Assembly (NCBI GenBank): GCA_036172455.1
Contig: JAXKVY010000003.1
Location: 124,001-188,000, forward strand
DNA length: 64,000 nucleotides
Origin: Candidatus Izemoplasma sp.
GTDB taxonomy: Bacteria > Bacillota_I > Bacilli_A > Izemoplasmatales > Izemoplasmataceae
Direction: 5' to 3'
Shown here: piece by piece, positions 45,484 through 53,597 of the stretch
How the letters are laid out: each line of letters starts with the position of its first letter
How positions within the stretch are numbered: position 1 is the first letter of the stretch
The notes under the pieces: model-generated
Databases searched by the model: none
The model's input: the letters and a program-made list of their open reading frames with translations, nothing else
Told to the model about the DNA's origin: nothing
Position numbers and translations under genes: made by a program

Positions 45484-45819
45484 ATGTTTAAATCGCCAAA
45501 ACAGTTGACGCGTTTTATTCTATTTAGTTATTTCTTTACGGTCTTTTCTTTATGGATCATCACTGAATTTGCCACAACGAGTGTTGTTGCGGCAATAGTT
45601 GTGATTATTATTTTATTAGTGGATGGCATTGTTAAATTTGTGATGATGATAACAAGTATGATTCATCTCGTTCAGTTTGTCTTTCAGATTAAACATGGTC
45701 GTTTCATGAGACGTCTTATGAACGTCGTATTGTCAGTTGTATTATTTGTGGGCACATTCTTAATTGTCCTTTTCGTAGTATTAGGGTCATTGATTATTAT
45801 CTTGCCATTTACGGCATAA
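45484..45819 (+). CDS. Small membrane protein, unknown
   Basis: 111 residues with three long hydrophobic helices (FILFSYFFTVFSLWIITEF, VVAAIVVIIILLVDGIVKFV and the C-terminal VLSVVLFVGTFLIVLF). No family recognised. It has a GTAGGAGTG ribosome site, and a bidirectional terminator separates it from the convergent TetR gene. Confidence 0.65.
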   Translation: MFKSPKQLTRFILFSYFFTVFSLWIITEFATTSVVAAIVVIIILLVDGIVKFVMMITSMIHLVQFVFQIKHGRFMRRLMNVVLSVVLFVGTFLIVLFVVLGSLIIILPFTA

Positions 45820-45845
45820 AAAAAGACACTTGAAGTGTCTTTACT
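45820..45845. terminator. Bidirectional terminator
   Basis: AAAGACACT and AGTGTCTTT around TGA, with A run on one side and T on the other, between convergent genes. Confidence 0.8.
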
Positions 45846-46449
45846 TATAAAATACGTCTCTAAATAAATCAATATATTCTTCGATATCTTTTTCTAACTC
45901 ACCAAATGCGTCTTCTTTAAATTGATTGTCATTATCCGCAAACCATTCTTGTGAGATCCGATCAATGGTCCAACGGACAACATTCAAGGTTTTTTCGATG
46001 TTGACTTTCTCATCGAATAAGAAGTAGTCAATATTACTGAATAGTTTGTTATAAATGATCATCTGTTCATGCTCGGATTGTATTTGGCAACGTTGTTTGA
46101 TTTCTTTTTCTTTGACCTGAGTGAGTTTTTCTAAGAATGCCATAAACTCAGGGTGTTGGATATAAGAAGAGATTTTTTGAACAGTCGTCGCGCTTAATCG
46201 ATGAAAGACATCACGATCAGCAAAATTCACTCCATCATACAGTTCATTACGAAAAACATCCAAAATATGTTGATGGACGGTAATATACAATTCTTTTTTC
46301 GAAATGTAATAATGGAAGAGTAGTCCTTTTGATACGCCAGCGTCTCTAACAATACTGTTGGTGGACGCTTTTTTATATCCCTTCTGTGCAAATTCTATAA
46401 TCGCAGCCTCAAGAATACGTTCTTCCTTTGTTAAAGCCTGATCGCTCAT
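45841..46449 (-). CDS. TetR-family regulator
   Basis: 202 residues from the ATG at 46449, chosen because AAAGGATGATTCC precedes it. The helix-turn-helix is complete: ILEAAIIEFAQKGYKKASTN, then SIVRDAGVSKGLLFHYYISK. The C-terminal ligand domain is divergent as usual. It lies downstream of an FtsX-type permease gene on the same strand. The upstream palindrome at 46469-46483 is a likely autoregulatory site. Confidence 0.9.
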   Translation of the reverse strand: MSDQALTKEERILEAAIIEFAQKGYKKASTNSIVRDAGVSKGLLFHYYISKKELYITVHQHILDVFRNELYDGVNFADRDVFHRLSATTVQKISSYIQHPEFMAFLEKLTQVKEKEIKQRCQIQSEHEQMIIYNKLFSNIDYFLFDEKVNIEKTLNVVRWTIDRISQEWFADNDNQFKEDAFGELEKDIEEYIDLFRDVFYK

Positions 46450-46468
46450 GGAATCATCCTTTCTCATA

Positions 46469-46483
46469 ATACTCTCGTAGTAT
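46469..46483. promoter_or_regulatory. Inverted repeat upstream of the TetR gene
   Basis: ATACT-CTCGT-AGTAT, a perfect 5+5 inverted repeat with a 5-base spacer, 20 bases before the TetR start codon. Position and symmetry suit a TetR operator. Confidence 0.55.
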
Positions 46484-46553
46484 AAGTTTATCATTAACAT
46501 GGTCAATTTGTCAATAAGATTTAAAGAATACTTCTTTAAGGGATTTCTTCAAC

Positions 46554-48911
46554 TTATTCTTTTTTCAAGAGTTCATGGATACTTATTTGGTCATAACGTC
46601 GTTGTTCAATGAACACTAAAACACCGAAAAAGAAATGTGATGCGATGAAAACGATGCCGAATGATACAGGGTTGATGTCTAACACAAGTTTAAAACCGAT
46701 AGTTTCAATGATGACGTTTAATAGCTGTTGGATAAGATAAGTTGATACAGGGATACTCAGGATAAAACCACTTACAAATCCAATATAAAGTGGCAATGTA
46801 TATCGAATATGTATTTCTTTTAAGGTGTAACCTAAACTTTTTAAAATCGCAATATTAATCGATTGGGTATCATTATATTCAATCATGACTAAAATAAACA
46901 AGTATAGACCAATGATGACACTTAACGTTAATAAGACATTTAAGATATACGTACTGATGGTCAAGACATCAGCCATTTGATCGACAGAAGCGTTGTAATC
47001 AATCCGTGAGGTAATATAAGGATGATCATAGGTATGATCGGTTGTATAAATACCGTTATACGCATCATAATTGAATCCTAATTGAGCTAACATCTCACTT
47101 TTTAACATAAAGATATTACTATCGATGAGTTCATTAGAGATACCCACAATCTCTTTGGTTAATGACACCGACCCAAGTGTGAAACTGATTGAGTCACCCA
47201 TGTCTAACGCTAATTGTGTACTTAAATAGTCACTGATAATAATGCCTTCTAAAAGTAATGCATTGTTAGTGACATCGTCATCAATCAAGCGTTTTAATGA
47301 TGTGTCAGAGTCAATGCCATAAAGCATGGTTCTTTTTGGTGTAATCTCGTTATGATTGATAGAGGTAATAGTGATCGTTTCTTTTGTGTAAGATTCATAC
47401 GAATCTTTCAAAGGATCATTTTCATAATATTGTAAGTTAATCATTTCTTCATAATGATTGCCTGTTTTCGTGGTATCAATAAAATCAGAAAACATATTAC
47501 TCGCAAGAACACCGACATGGACAAACACCCCAATACTTAAAAATAGAATGAGGGTATAAACGAGTGTTTTGATGGGGACAAATTTAAATATAAACCGTTT
47601 CTTAGTCACTGTTTTAAACAATAGCGCTTTATGTATTGTGATGTAAGAGACGATAAGAATGAACATGAACGGGATAATGACAGTGAACAGAAAAATCGTA
47701 AACTCAAACTGAAATGGTGCTTTCGGATATAAATAACGTGCACTATATAGTCTAAAAATATAAGGGTGTAAAGCTAGGCCAATCACGTAACCTAATACAC
47801 TTAACGACCCTAACAGTAAAGGGAGTGTAAAAAGCCCTAGATGTATTTCTTTTTGAGTATAGCCAAGTTGTTTAAATATTAAAATATCGGCTTTATTATC
47901 TTTAATATATCGCGTGATAAACAGGGTTATAATAAGTAACGTTAATCCATAAAAGACCGGTAAAAAAGTATTCATAAATACTCTAGCGTTCGTGACCTCT
48001 TCATCAAGCGCAATAATCCGGTAATTTAGTTCCTTAGGAAATACAATCTGAACCATGCGCATCCCTTGATTTAACCGCGAGTAATCAGCATTCATTAATT
48101 CATCATACCCAACATCACCAATCAATTCCACAAGATCGCCTTTGACATGATACTTCGTAAAGGCAAAGCCACCTAAATGATTAATCGTTTCCTCGGTCGT
48201 TAAGACCAATGTTTGAACATTCGGATCAAACTCAATGGTTGATAAACTAAAGATAGGATAGATAAAATCGACTTGATAGAAAAAACCAGTAATTGTATAA
48301 AAGGTCCCATCAATCTCTAACGTATCATGAATTTCTAAATCATTTGCCTCTGCGAACACCTGAAATATAGCAATCTCACCAGTGGTATTTGGTAGCCTTC
48401 CTTCATGAATATAAGGAATACTGATAGACTCGGTGATACTGATGAATTTATAGATATAAGGATCATCGATAATATTCTTTGTTACCCGTTTTTCAACGGT
48501 ATAATTGTACTGATCTTCAAAGATAGTAATCGCGTCTTGAACAATCCTGTCATAGACGTCTGGCGCATCTTTAATTTTTTGATTGACCAAGATATTTAAT
48601 TCATTTTGCAGGATAGAATTATGTGGTTGCGCTAATGCTAATGAACAGTCTGTCAAGATATCAAGTTCTTGACATAAGGTAATGGTTTGACTCCCTGTGA
48701 GATAATTTAAATCAATATCGCCCATGCTAAAATAAAAGTCTTCAACCTGTTGGGTCTTTAAAAACGCATCATAGTTTTGATCAAGGCGATCCACACTGGT
48801 TTTCATGACAGTGTAAGTCGCACTGATCGTAATGATTAACAGGCCAAGGCTTATAACGTAAAACCAATGCGTTTTGAGTTTTCTGAATTGATCAATCATT
48901 ATCCATCGCAT
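46554..48911 (-). CDS. FtsX-like ABC permease (MacB/LolE type)
   Basis: 785 residues. One N-terminal helix is followed by a large extracytoplasmic region, then an FtsX block of three helices near residues 315-425, a second extracytoplasmic region, and a second FtsX block at the C-terminus. QLGYTQKEIHLGLFTLPLLL and KSLGYTLKEIHIRYTLPLYI are the two matching FtsX loop motifs. The ATG at 48911 follows GAGGAG. No ATPase gene of the LolD/MacB type is beside it, so the partner is elsewhere or lost. Substrate unknown. The TetR gene follows after 105 bases. Confidence 0.85.
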   Translation of the reverse strand: MRWIMIDQFRKLKTHWFYVISLGLLIITISATYTVMKTSVDRLDQNYDAFLKTQQVEDFYFSMGDIDLNYLTGSQTITLCQELDILTDCSLALAQPHNSILQNELNILVNQKIKDAPDVYDRIVQDAITIFEDQYNYTVEKRVTKNIIDDPYIYKFISITESISIPYIHEGRLPNTTGEIAIFQVFAEANDLEIHDTLEIDGTFYTITGFFYQVDFIYPIFSLSTIEFDPNVQTLVLTTEETINHLGGFAFTKYHVKGDLVELIGDVGYDELMNADYSRLNQGMRMVQIVFPKELNYRIIALDEEVTNARVFMNTFLPVFYGLTLLIITLFITRYIKDNKADILIFKQLGYTQKEIHLGLFTLPLLLGSLSVLGYVIGLALHPYIFRLYSARYLYPKAPFQFEFTIFLFTVIIPFMFILIVSYITIHKALLFKTVTKKRFIFKFVPIKTLVYTLILFLSIGVFVHVGVLASNMFSDFIDTTKTGNHYEEMINLQYYENDPLKDSYESYTKETITITSINHNEITPKRTMLYGIDSDTSLKRLIDDDVTNNALLLEGIIISDYLSTQLALDMGDSISFTLGSVSLTKEIVGISNELIDSNIFMLKSEMLAQLGFNYDAYNGIYTTDHTYDHPYITSRIDYNASVDQMADVLTISTYILNVLLTLSVIIGLYLFILVMIEYNDTQSINIAILKSLGYTLKEIHIRYTLPLYIGFVSGFILSIPVSTYLIQQLLNVIIETIGFKLVLDINPVSFGIVFIASHFFFGVLVFIEQRRYDQISIHELLKKE

Positions 48912-49068
48912 GATTAACGCTCCTCATCTTAATATTATTATAAGCAATTTCTCCTAAAAACACCAAAATAATTCGATATTTTATATTTCGAAGTAAAATT
49001 CACAAAAAATTCATATGCGCTTGTTATAATAAAGATAGAAAGAAAAATTAAAAGGAGAGGTGTTATTA

Positions 49069-51900
49069 ATGAAGAAATTATTAGGGTTATTTCTAATTGG
49101 GCTCATGGTTTTATCGTTATCGGCATGTGGTATGTTTTCTGAAGAGGATGTCGATGATATTGTGAACTGTGTAGAAAACCCTGATGATCCATCGTGTGAA
49201 GAAGTCATCCCAGATGACGATGACGACCGCACGGCAGAAGAAATTTTGATTGATACAATGATCGAAAACTATAATGTTTCCGGTGATTTAACATTTTTAT
49301 CTACTGCGATTAATTCTATGGATTTCAGTAGTGCATTAGGGCAAACGACTTCTTTATACCTAGAGGTGACTGAAGATATTGATGAAACGCATTATATCGA
49401 CGCAGTCATTACTGATAAATTTGTGGACAATAATGGCATGATGATATTAGAGCGCCATGTGGTCTTAGACATAGATGGTGAAGAAAGTATCGATATTACC
49501 ATGTACTTTGAAGAAGTTGATATGGGCGTTCATGTCTATGTTGAAAGAGCACCAATTGTGGCAGAACTTGATCAAACTGCGCAAAATGAACTCGCGTGGA
49601 TGGGCTTTGAATCTGAGTATGTCTTATTCCAATTTGATGATACCATTGAAAACATGATTCAAATTGAAATGATGAAAGATATTTTAGCCGATATGTTCTT
49701 TGATGATGTTGGACATGATGTCTTTGTTAACGCACAAGCTGAGATAGATAATGCCTTAGGCATTACATCCGCAACCTATAATGTTAACTTAGATGACTTA
49801 TTCACAACCCTTGTCATCAATGAAGATGTGGCAGGGTTTGAAACCAAGTTACAAGCAATTGACTATGACGGTTTATTGCTGGCGATTGACCAGGCAAATG
49901 TCGCACCAATGATTGTCAATTTACTCAATCAAATCGATGCGAGTGATGGAACAGTGAACGGTACTGTGGGAAGCATTACTATTTCGGACGCAGCCAATAT
50001 ATTAACCAATGACACATTAACTAACTACGGAACTGAGTATTGGCTAAACAATTTAACCCCCCAAGAAATGACAGACTTTAAAGAATTGGTGGTTAAACCA
50101 ACCATTGAACAAAACATGTTTATGTTCTTAACGAGTGAATTAACCCACGTGAATGAGATAGAAGCAGCGGTACTCACTCTAATCAATAATGATACTGGAG
50201 AGATGGCTTACTATAAAGGCATTGATTCAGATACCTTACTCACGAGTTACCAAGCTGCGACAAACTTTGAAACATGGTTTAATAGTCTTACATCTCAAGA
50301 AGTTGCTGCCTTAGAATGGGCTGCAATGCAAGAAGATGATGGGACAAATGATAATTATTATCAAGATATGGTTTGGGACGCAAGTGACATAGCGAATCAA
50401 AAAGAAGATATCATTGCATATTTAACCACACATCAAACTGCGCTTGAAGCGTTATCGCATAATGGTGAAGTCATTGATGTCAATGCGATGTTAAATGATT
50501 TAAACACAGGTGGCTTAACGTTATTCTTACAAAACTTAAGTGTAACAGATATTGAAATATTAGTTGAAGGCTATGTTTATCCTAAACTAGAAACACTGAT
50601 GACATCGATTAACAATAATACCGTCTTAGAAGGTGTGATTGAGATTATTTGGGGTGACCCTCATATTGAAGAAGCTGTCAGACAAATTCCACACTTTGAT
50701 GGTGAATTATGGCTAACCAATATCCAACAAATTGATCCCGACGCGCTTCAAACAGAAACCTTAAATGTTGACAGTTTATTGCTTGCGATGCGTGCTGGAC
50801 AAACGACCTTTGATGCGTATGTGACATCATTAAGTACAACGGCACCAAATATGGCACTGTTGCTCGCACCATTTAGTCCAACTGTCCTTTACTTAGAACA
50901 ATACAGTGACTATGGTGACGATATTGAATATGCCTTGAATAATTTAGATCAATTTGATCCTTATCTTAATTTAGAGTATTATTTAAATCATGAGGATATG
51001 ACTGGTACATTATCACGGACTGAGGAGACAACGTTACTTGTTGAAATGGATTTGACACCATCAATGTATGAAAGTGTCTATACCGAATTCGTCGAAGATG
51101 CCTATACTTATCTCAGTGGCTTTAAAACATTGCCAGTTGATATGATCAATGATTATACATCTCACTTAGAATGTCAAGACGGTGCACCTGATACGTGTGA
51201 TGATATCATGCCATATACAGAAGCGATGAATGAATTATCAGGACTCGCACCTATTGATATGACAATGGAATATGATCCAAACAATATTAATCGTATGGAC
51301 ATGATGATTGATTTAACCACATTCGCAGATCAACTTGTGACAGATAACTATAATGATATTTCAAGTGATATTGAATTCACCCCTGACACGAAAAATGATA
51401 TTTTTACAGGTGTGAATGAATTTACAATCAATATAACCATGACAGACAGTGCGACTGTTACATTACCAACAGAGTTAGATGATGCGAACGCATTACTCAC
51501 AGAACATGCTAAACTCAATCTGATTTGGGAAGTTGAAAGTTTACTATATGATATTGAAATGTATGATATGTCGAACAATACAGATTTAGCAGCCATTGTG
51601 AATACGGCAAGAACGCTAGATCAATTTGATTACTGGGTTGAGACCAGCGCGGTGATCGATGACTCTAAATCAACTGTTACTTGGGATGGTACTGAGTATA
51701 CCGTTGAATTACACTGGGTAGGTGGCGATGACGCAACAGATGTCTTAGTCTTTACAGAATCAATTAGTGAAAGTGATTTAGCATCTTACTTAACTAATGG
51801 AGAAATCACCACAGAAGCTGATTATGATGCCTTAATTGCGCTTATAGATGATGATAATTACAGCTTAACCAAACTGTTAATGTATTACTTCTTTGAATAG
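49069..51900 (+). CDS. Large acidic surface lipoprotein, unknown
   Basis: 943 residues from the ATG at 49069, behind AAAGGAGAGG. The signal peptide ends LSLSAC, giving a lipidated Cys near residue 20. A short acidic linker rich in Asp follows (EEVIPDDDDDRTAEE). The remainder is acidic, rich in Asp, Asn and Thr, with few Lys, and no motif I recognise. Recurrent phrases such as LNNLTPQEMTDF, NSLTSQEVAAL, NLSVTDIEIL and NNLDQFDPYL suggest loosely repeated helical modules. Likely anchored outside the membrane. No domain assignment is possible by eye. Confidence 0.75.
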   Translation: MKKLLGLFLIGLMVLSLSACGMFSEEDVDDIVNCVENPDDPSCEEVIPDDDDDRTAEEILIDTMIENYNVSGDLTFLSTAINSMDFSSALGQTTSLYLEVTEDIDETHYIDAVITDKFVDNNGMMILERHVVLDIDGEESIDITMYFEEVDMGVHVYVERAPIVAELDQTAQNELAWMGFESEYVLFQFDDTIENMIQIEMMKDILADMFFDDVGHDVFVNAQAEIDNALGITSATYNVNLDDLFTTLVINEDVAGFETKLQAIDYDGLLLAIDQANVAPMIVNLLNQIDASDGTVNGTVGSITISDAANILTNDTLTNYGTEYWLNNLTPQEMTDFKELVVKPTIEQNMFMFLTSELTHVNEIEAAVLTLINNDTGEMAYYKGIDSDTLLTSYQAATNFETWFNSLTSQEVAALEWAAMQEDDGTNDNYYQDMVWDASDIANQKEDIIAYLTTHQTALEALSHNGEVIDVNAMLNDLNTGGLTLFLQNLSVTDIEILVEGYVYPKLETLMTSINNNTVLEGVIEIIWGDPHIEEAVRQIPHFDGELWLTNIQQIDPDALQTETLNVDSLLLAMRAGQTTFDAYVTSLSTTAPNMALLLAPFSPTVLYLEQYSDYGDDIEYALNNLDQFDPYLNLEYYLNHEDMTGTLSRTEETTLLVEMDLTPSMYESVYTEFVEDAYTYLSGFKTLPVDMINDYTSHLECQDGAPDTCDDIMPYTEAMNELSGLAPIDMTMEYDPNNINRMDMMIDLTTFADQLVTDNYNDISSDIEFTPDTKNDIFTGVNEFTINITMTDSATVTLPTELDDANALLTEHAKLNLIWEVESLLYDIEMYDMSNNTDLAAIVNTARTLDQFDYWVETSAVIDDSKSTVTWDGTEYTVELHWVGGDDATDVLVFTESISESDLASYLTNGEITTEADYDALIALIDDDNYSLTKLLMYYFFE

Positions 51901-51953
51901 CGCACAGCTTGGCTAAGAAACTCATTTCTATAAAAAAAAGAAAGCAAAATGCT

Positions 51954-51982
51954 TTGTAAACTAATTTAAAATGTATTATAAT
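51954..51982 (+). promoter_or_regulatory. Consensus-like promoter of a small RNA
   Basis: TTGTAA at 51954-51959, a 17-base spacer, then a perfect TATAAT at 51977-51982. The predicted start is around 51988-51990. The nearest coding region downstream on this strand is over 1 kb away, so the promoter serves a non-coding transcript. Confidence 0.8.
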
Positions 51983-51988
51983 ATAAGC

Positions 51989-52090
51989 GTAGGAGAGATC
52001 CTACACTTATCCCTTACATAGCATGGTGAATAATTTATTTATTCACACATCCCCTTCCTTAAGGGCCGCCGAGAGGCGGCTCTTTCCTTT
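51989..52090 (+). ncRNA. Candidate structured small RNA, about 100 nt, undescribed
   Basis: Begins at the predicted start site. Three hairpins in series: GTAGGA-GAGA-TCCTAC (51989-52004), GTGAATAA-TTTAT-TTATTCAC (52026-52046), and a strong 10-base terminator-like stem with a GAGA loop (52061-52084, GCCGCC/GGCGGC core). Two loops are GAGA tetraloops. Single-stranded linkers are C-rich (52011-52015 CCCTT, 52051-52058 CCCCTTCC), complementary to Shine-Dalgarno type purines. CCCTTA (52011-52016) can also pair with TAAGGG (52060-52065), competing with the lower terminator stem. No ORF with a ribosome site lies within. It does not look like 6S, SRP, tmRNA or RNase P RNA. Confidence 0.72.
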
Positions 52091-52103
52091 GGGAGAGATA
52101 ATA

Positions 52104-52130
52104 AAAAAACGGACAATCTGTCCGTTTTTT
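52104..52130. terminator. Bidirectional terminator
   Basis: AAAAAACGGACA and TGTCCGTTTTTT form a 12-base stem with a 3-base loop. It ends the minus-strand gene at 52129 and would stop any read-through from the small RNA. Confidence 0.93.
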
Positions 52131-52872
52131 AGTTTCCTGGTTTTAAATTTAAAGTGTCTGGTACATAGTGCGTGACATAATACAAAATATTCATTGTGAT
52201 AAAAACGGCACTCAAATGGACAAAGACATAGAGTTGATAGAGTGGAAATAACTCTTCAACATTTGTTGGTACGTAGTTAATGAACCAATAATTCGCATCA
52301 AATCCAAGTCTTAATAATATCGCATTGATTAAATAAATCACGACACCGATCATAAATGCGTGTTTATAAACGGTGAGCAAATCGCTATACTCCACACGAT
52401 AATCATAGGCTTTATAATAATATAAAGGAATAAAGATAATAATCATATGAATAAGCATAAAATGATAATATCTAACATTATAGTATGTGTAGCCTAAACT
52501 ATTTGGGAATACAAGAGCCATTAAGCCACCGAGTGTTCCAAAGAAAAAGGCATATTTGAAGACATCTTGCCGGTCAGTCAGTAGTAGCCATATATTTAAA
52601 AAGACGGCAATAGAACAAATATGTAATGGTAGACTTAATCGAGGATAAGTAAAGTTATGAATATGATACGCTACCTCTAAGATAATGAGTGTGATAATAA
52701 GCCCCCGCTTGATTACATCTTCTTTAGTTAAGTCGTGAATCTTTTTGCCAAACAGTATCGCTGTCCCCACAGCGATGACGGCACAAATAACATAAAACAA
52801 ATGATGAATCGTAAACATGGTCGCGGCCTTCGAATAATCAATATCGTGACCAAAAAAACGTTGTATTGACAT
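52129..52872 (-). CDS. TIGR02206/YwaF-type membrane protein, second copy
   Basis: 247 residues, about seven helices. It has the same start pattern (FTIHHLFYVICAVIAVG) and conserved loop LSLPLHICSIAVFL as its family, and is a paralogue of 30824-31564. Monocistronic, with an AAAGGGGG ribosome site. Function unknown. Confidence 0.8.
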   Translation of the reverse strand: MSIQRFFGHDIDYSKAATMFTIHHLFYVICAVIAVGTAILFGKKIHDLTKEDVIKRGLIITLIILEVAYHIHNFTYPRLSLPLHICSIAVFLNIWLLLTDRQDVFKYAFFFGTLGGLMALVFPNSLGYTYYNVRYYHFMLIHMIIIFIPLYYYKAYDYRVEYSDLLTVYKHAFMIGVVIYLINAILLRLGFDANYWFINYVPTNVEELFPLYQLYVFVHLSAVFITMNILYYVTHYVPDTLNLKPGN

Positions 52873-53009
52873 ATATAATCCCCCTTTAAACGATACTATT
52901 ATACCATATCTTTGTGATATTAACTAGATGAAATACAACAATTATATTCTTCTTAAAGCGCTTAAACAAGCGCATTTTATTTTATATTAAAAAAAGTTAA
53001 TCACGGGGG

Positions 53010-53037
53010 TTGACAAAATAAAGAAATGTGATATTAT
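53010..53037 (+). promoter_or_regulatory. Promoter of hsp20-clpB
   Basis: TTGACA at 53010-53015, a 16-base spacer and TATTAT at 53032-53037. It is followed at once by the CIRCE element, so HrcA would block it. Confidence 0.8.
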
Positions 53038-53052
53038 ATAAATGTAAAGTTG

Positions 53053-53079
53053 TTAGCACTCAACAAAAGAGAGTGCCAA
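53053..53079. promoter_or_regulatory. CIRCE element (HrcA operator)
   Basis: TTAGCACTC, nine spacer bases, then GAGTGCCAA. The consensus is TTAGCACTC-N9-GAGTGCTAA, so only one base differs. It lies 25 bases before the hsp20 start codon and predicts heat-shock control by HrcA. Confidence 0.93.
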
Positions 53080-53104
53080 CAAAACAAAATAAGGAGGAAT
53101 AACT

Positions 53105-53536
53105 ATGTTTAGATTAACACCTTACAGAACCAATGCAGTGAATAGAAATGATCGTGGATATCGTGATGTATTTGATCTATTCGATGATTTCTTCAGTGAA
53201 CGCGATTATGGCTATCGCAATTTCAAACTTGATGTTAGAGATACAGGAGACGAATATATAGTAGATGCCGATATGCCAGGTATTGACAAAAAAGATATCA
53301 GTGTTCACTTTGAAGATGAACAATTAATTATCTCAGTTAATCGCGAAGAAGAAACTGAAGAAGACGTGAAAGATTATATCCACAGAGAACGCAGTGTCGA
53401 GTCTTATGAACGTAGACTCCACTTAAAAGATGTTGATCCATCTAAATTCACAGCGAAATTAGATAATGGTGTCTTAACAATTCATGCACCAAAACTTGAA
53501 GAAAAAGTAAACAAGTATATGATTGACATCGACTAA
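53105..53536 (+). CDS. hsp20: Hsp20 small heat-shock protein
   Basis: 143-residue chaperone of the alpha-crystallin family. The conserved beta-sandwich covers about 38-143, with DVRDTGDEYIVDADMPGIDK, then YERRLHLKDVDPSKFTAKLD and NGVLTIHAPK, which is the A-x-x-x-n-G-v-L motif. A CIRCE operator and an AAGGAGGAATAACT ribosome site precede it. A strong terminator lies between it and clpB. It holds unfolded proteins for refolding by ClpB and DnaK. Confidence 0.94.
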   Translation: MFRLTPYRTNAVNRNDRGYRDVFDLFDDFFSERDYGYRNFKLDVRDTGDEYIVDADMPGIDKKDISVHFEDEQLIISVNREEETEEDVKDYIHRERSVESYERRLHLKDVDPSKFTAKLDNGVLTIHAPKLEEKVNKYMIDID

Positions 53537-53542
53537 TACTCA

Positions 53543-53574
53543 AAAAACACTTCAAGGCAACTTGAAGTGTTTTT
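53543..53574 (+). terminator. Strong hairpin terminator between hsp20 and clpB
   Basis: A 14-base stem (53543-53556 with 53561-53574), GCAA loop, T tract. The clpB start is only 24 bases on and no promoter fits between, so clpB depends on read-through. Confidence 0.9.
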
Positions 53575-53597
53575 ACTCTAAAAGGACGTGAGAACCA

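Noticed and set aside
51989-52090. 6S RNA, SRP RNA or T-box leader
   Set aside because: No large central bulge as in 6S, no conserved SRP loop, and no downstream gene on this strand for a T-box.
52024-52130. Possible small ORF starting ATGGTGAATAAT inside the sRNA
   Set aside because: No ribosome binding site, and it would run through the terminator hairpin and beyond.
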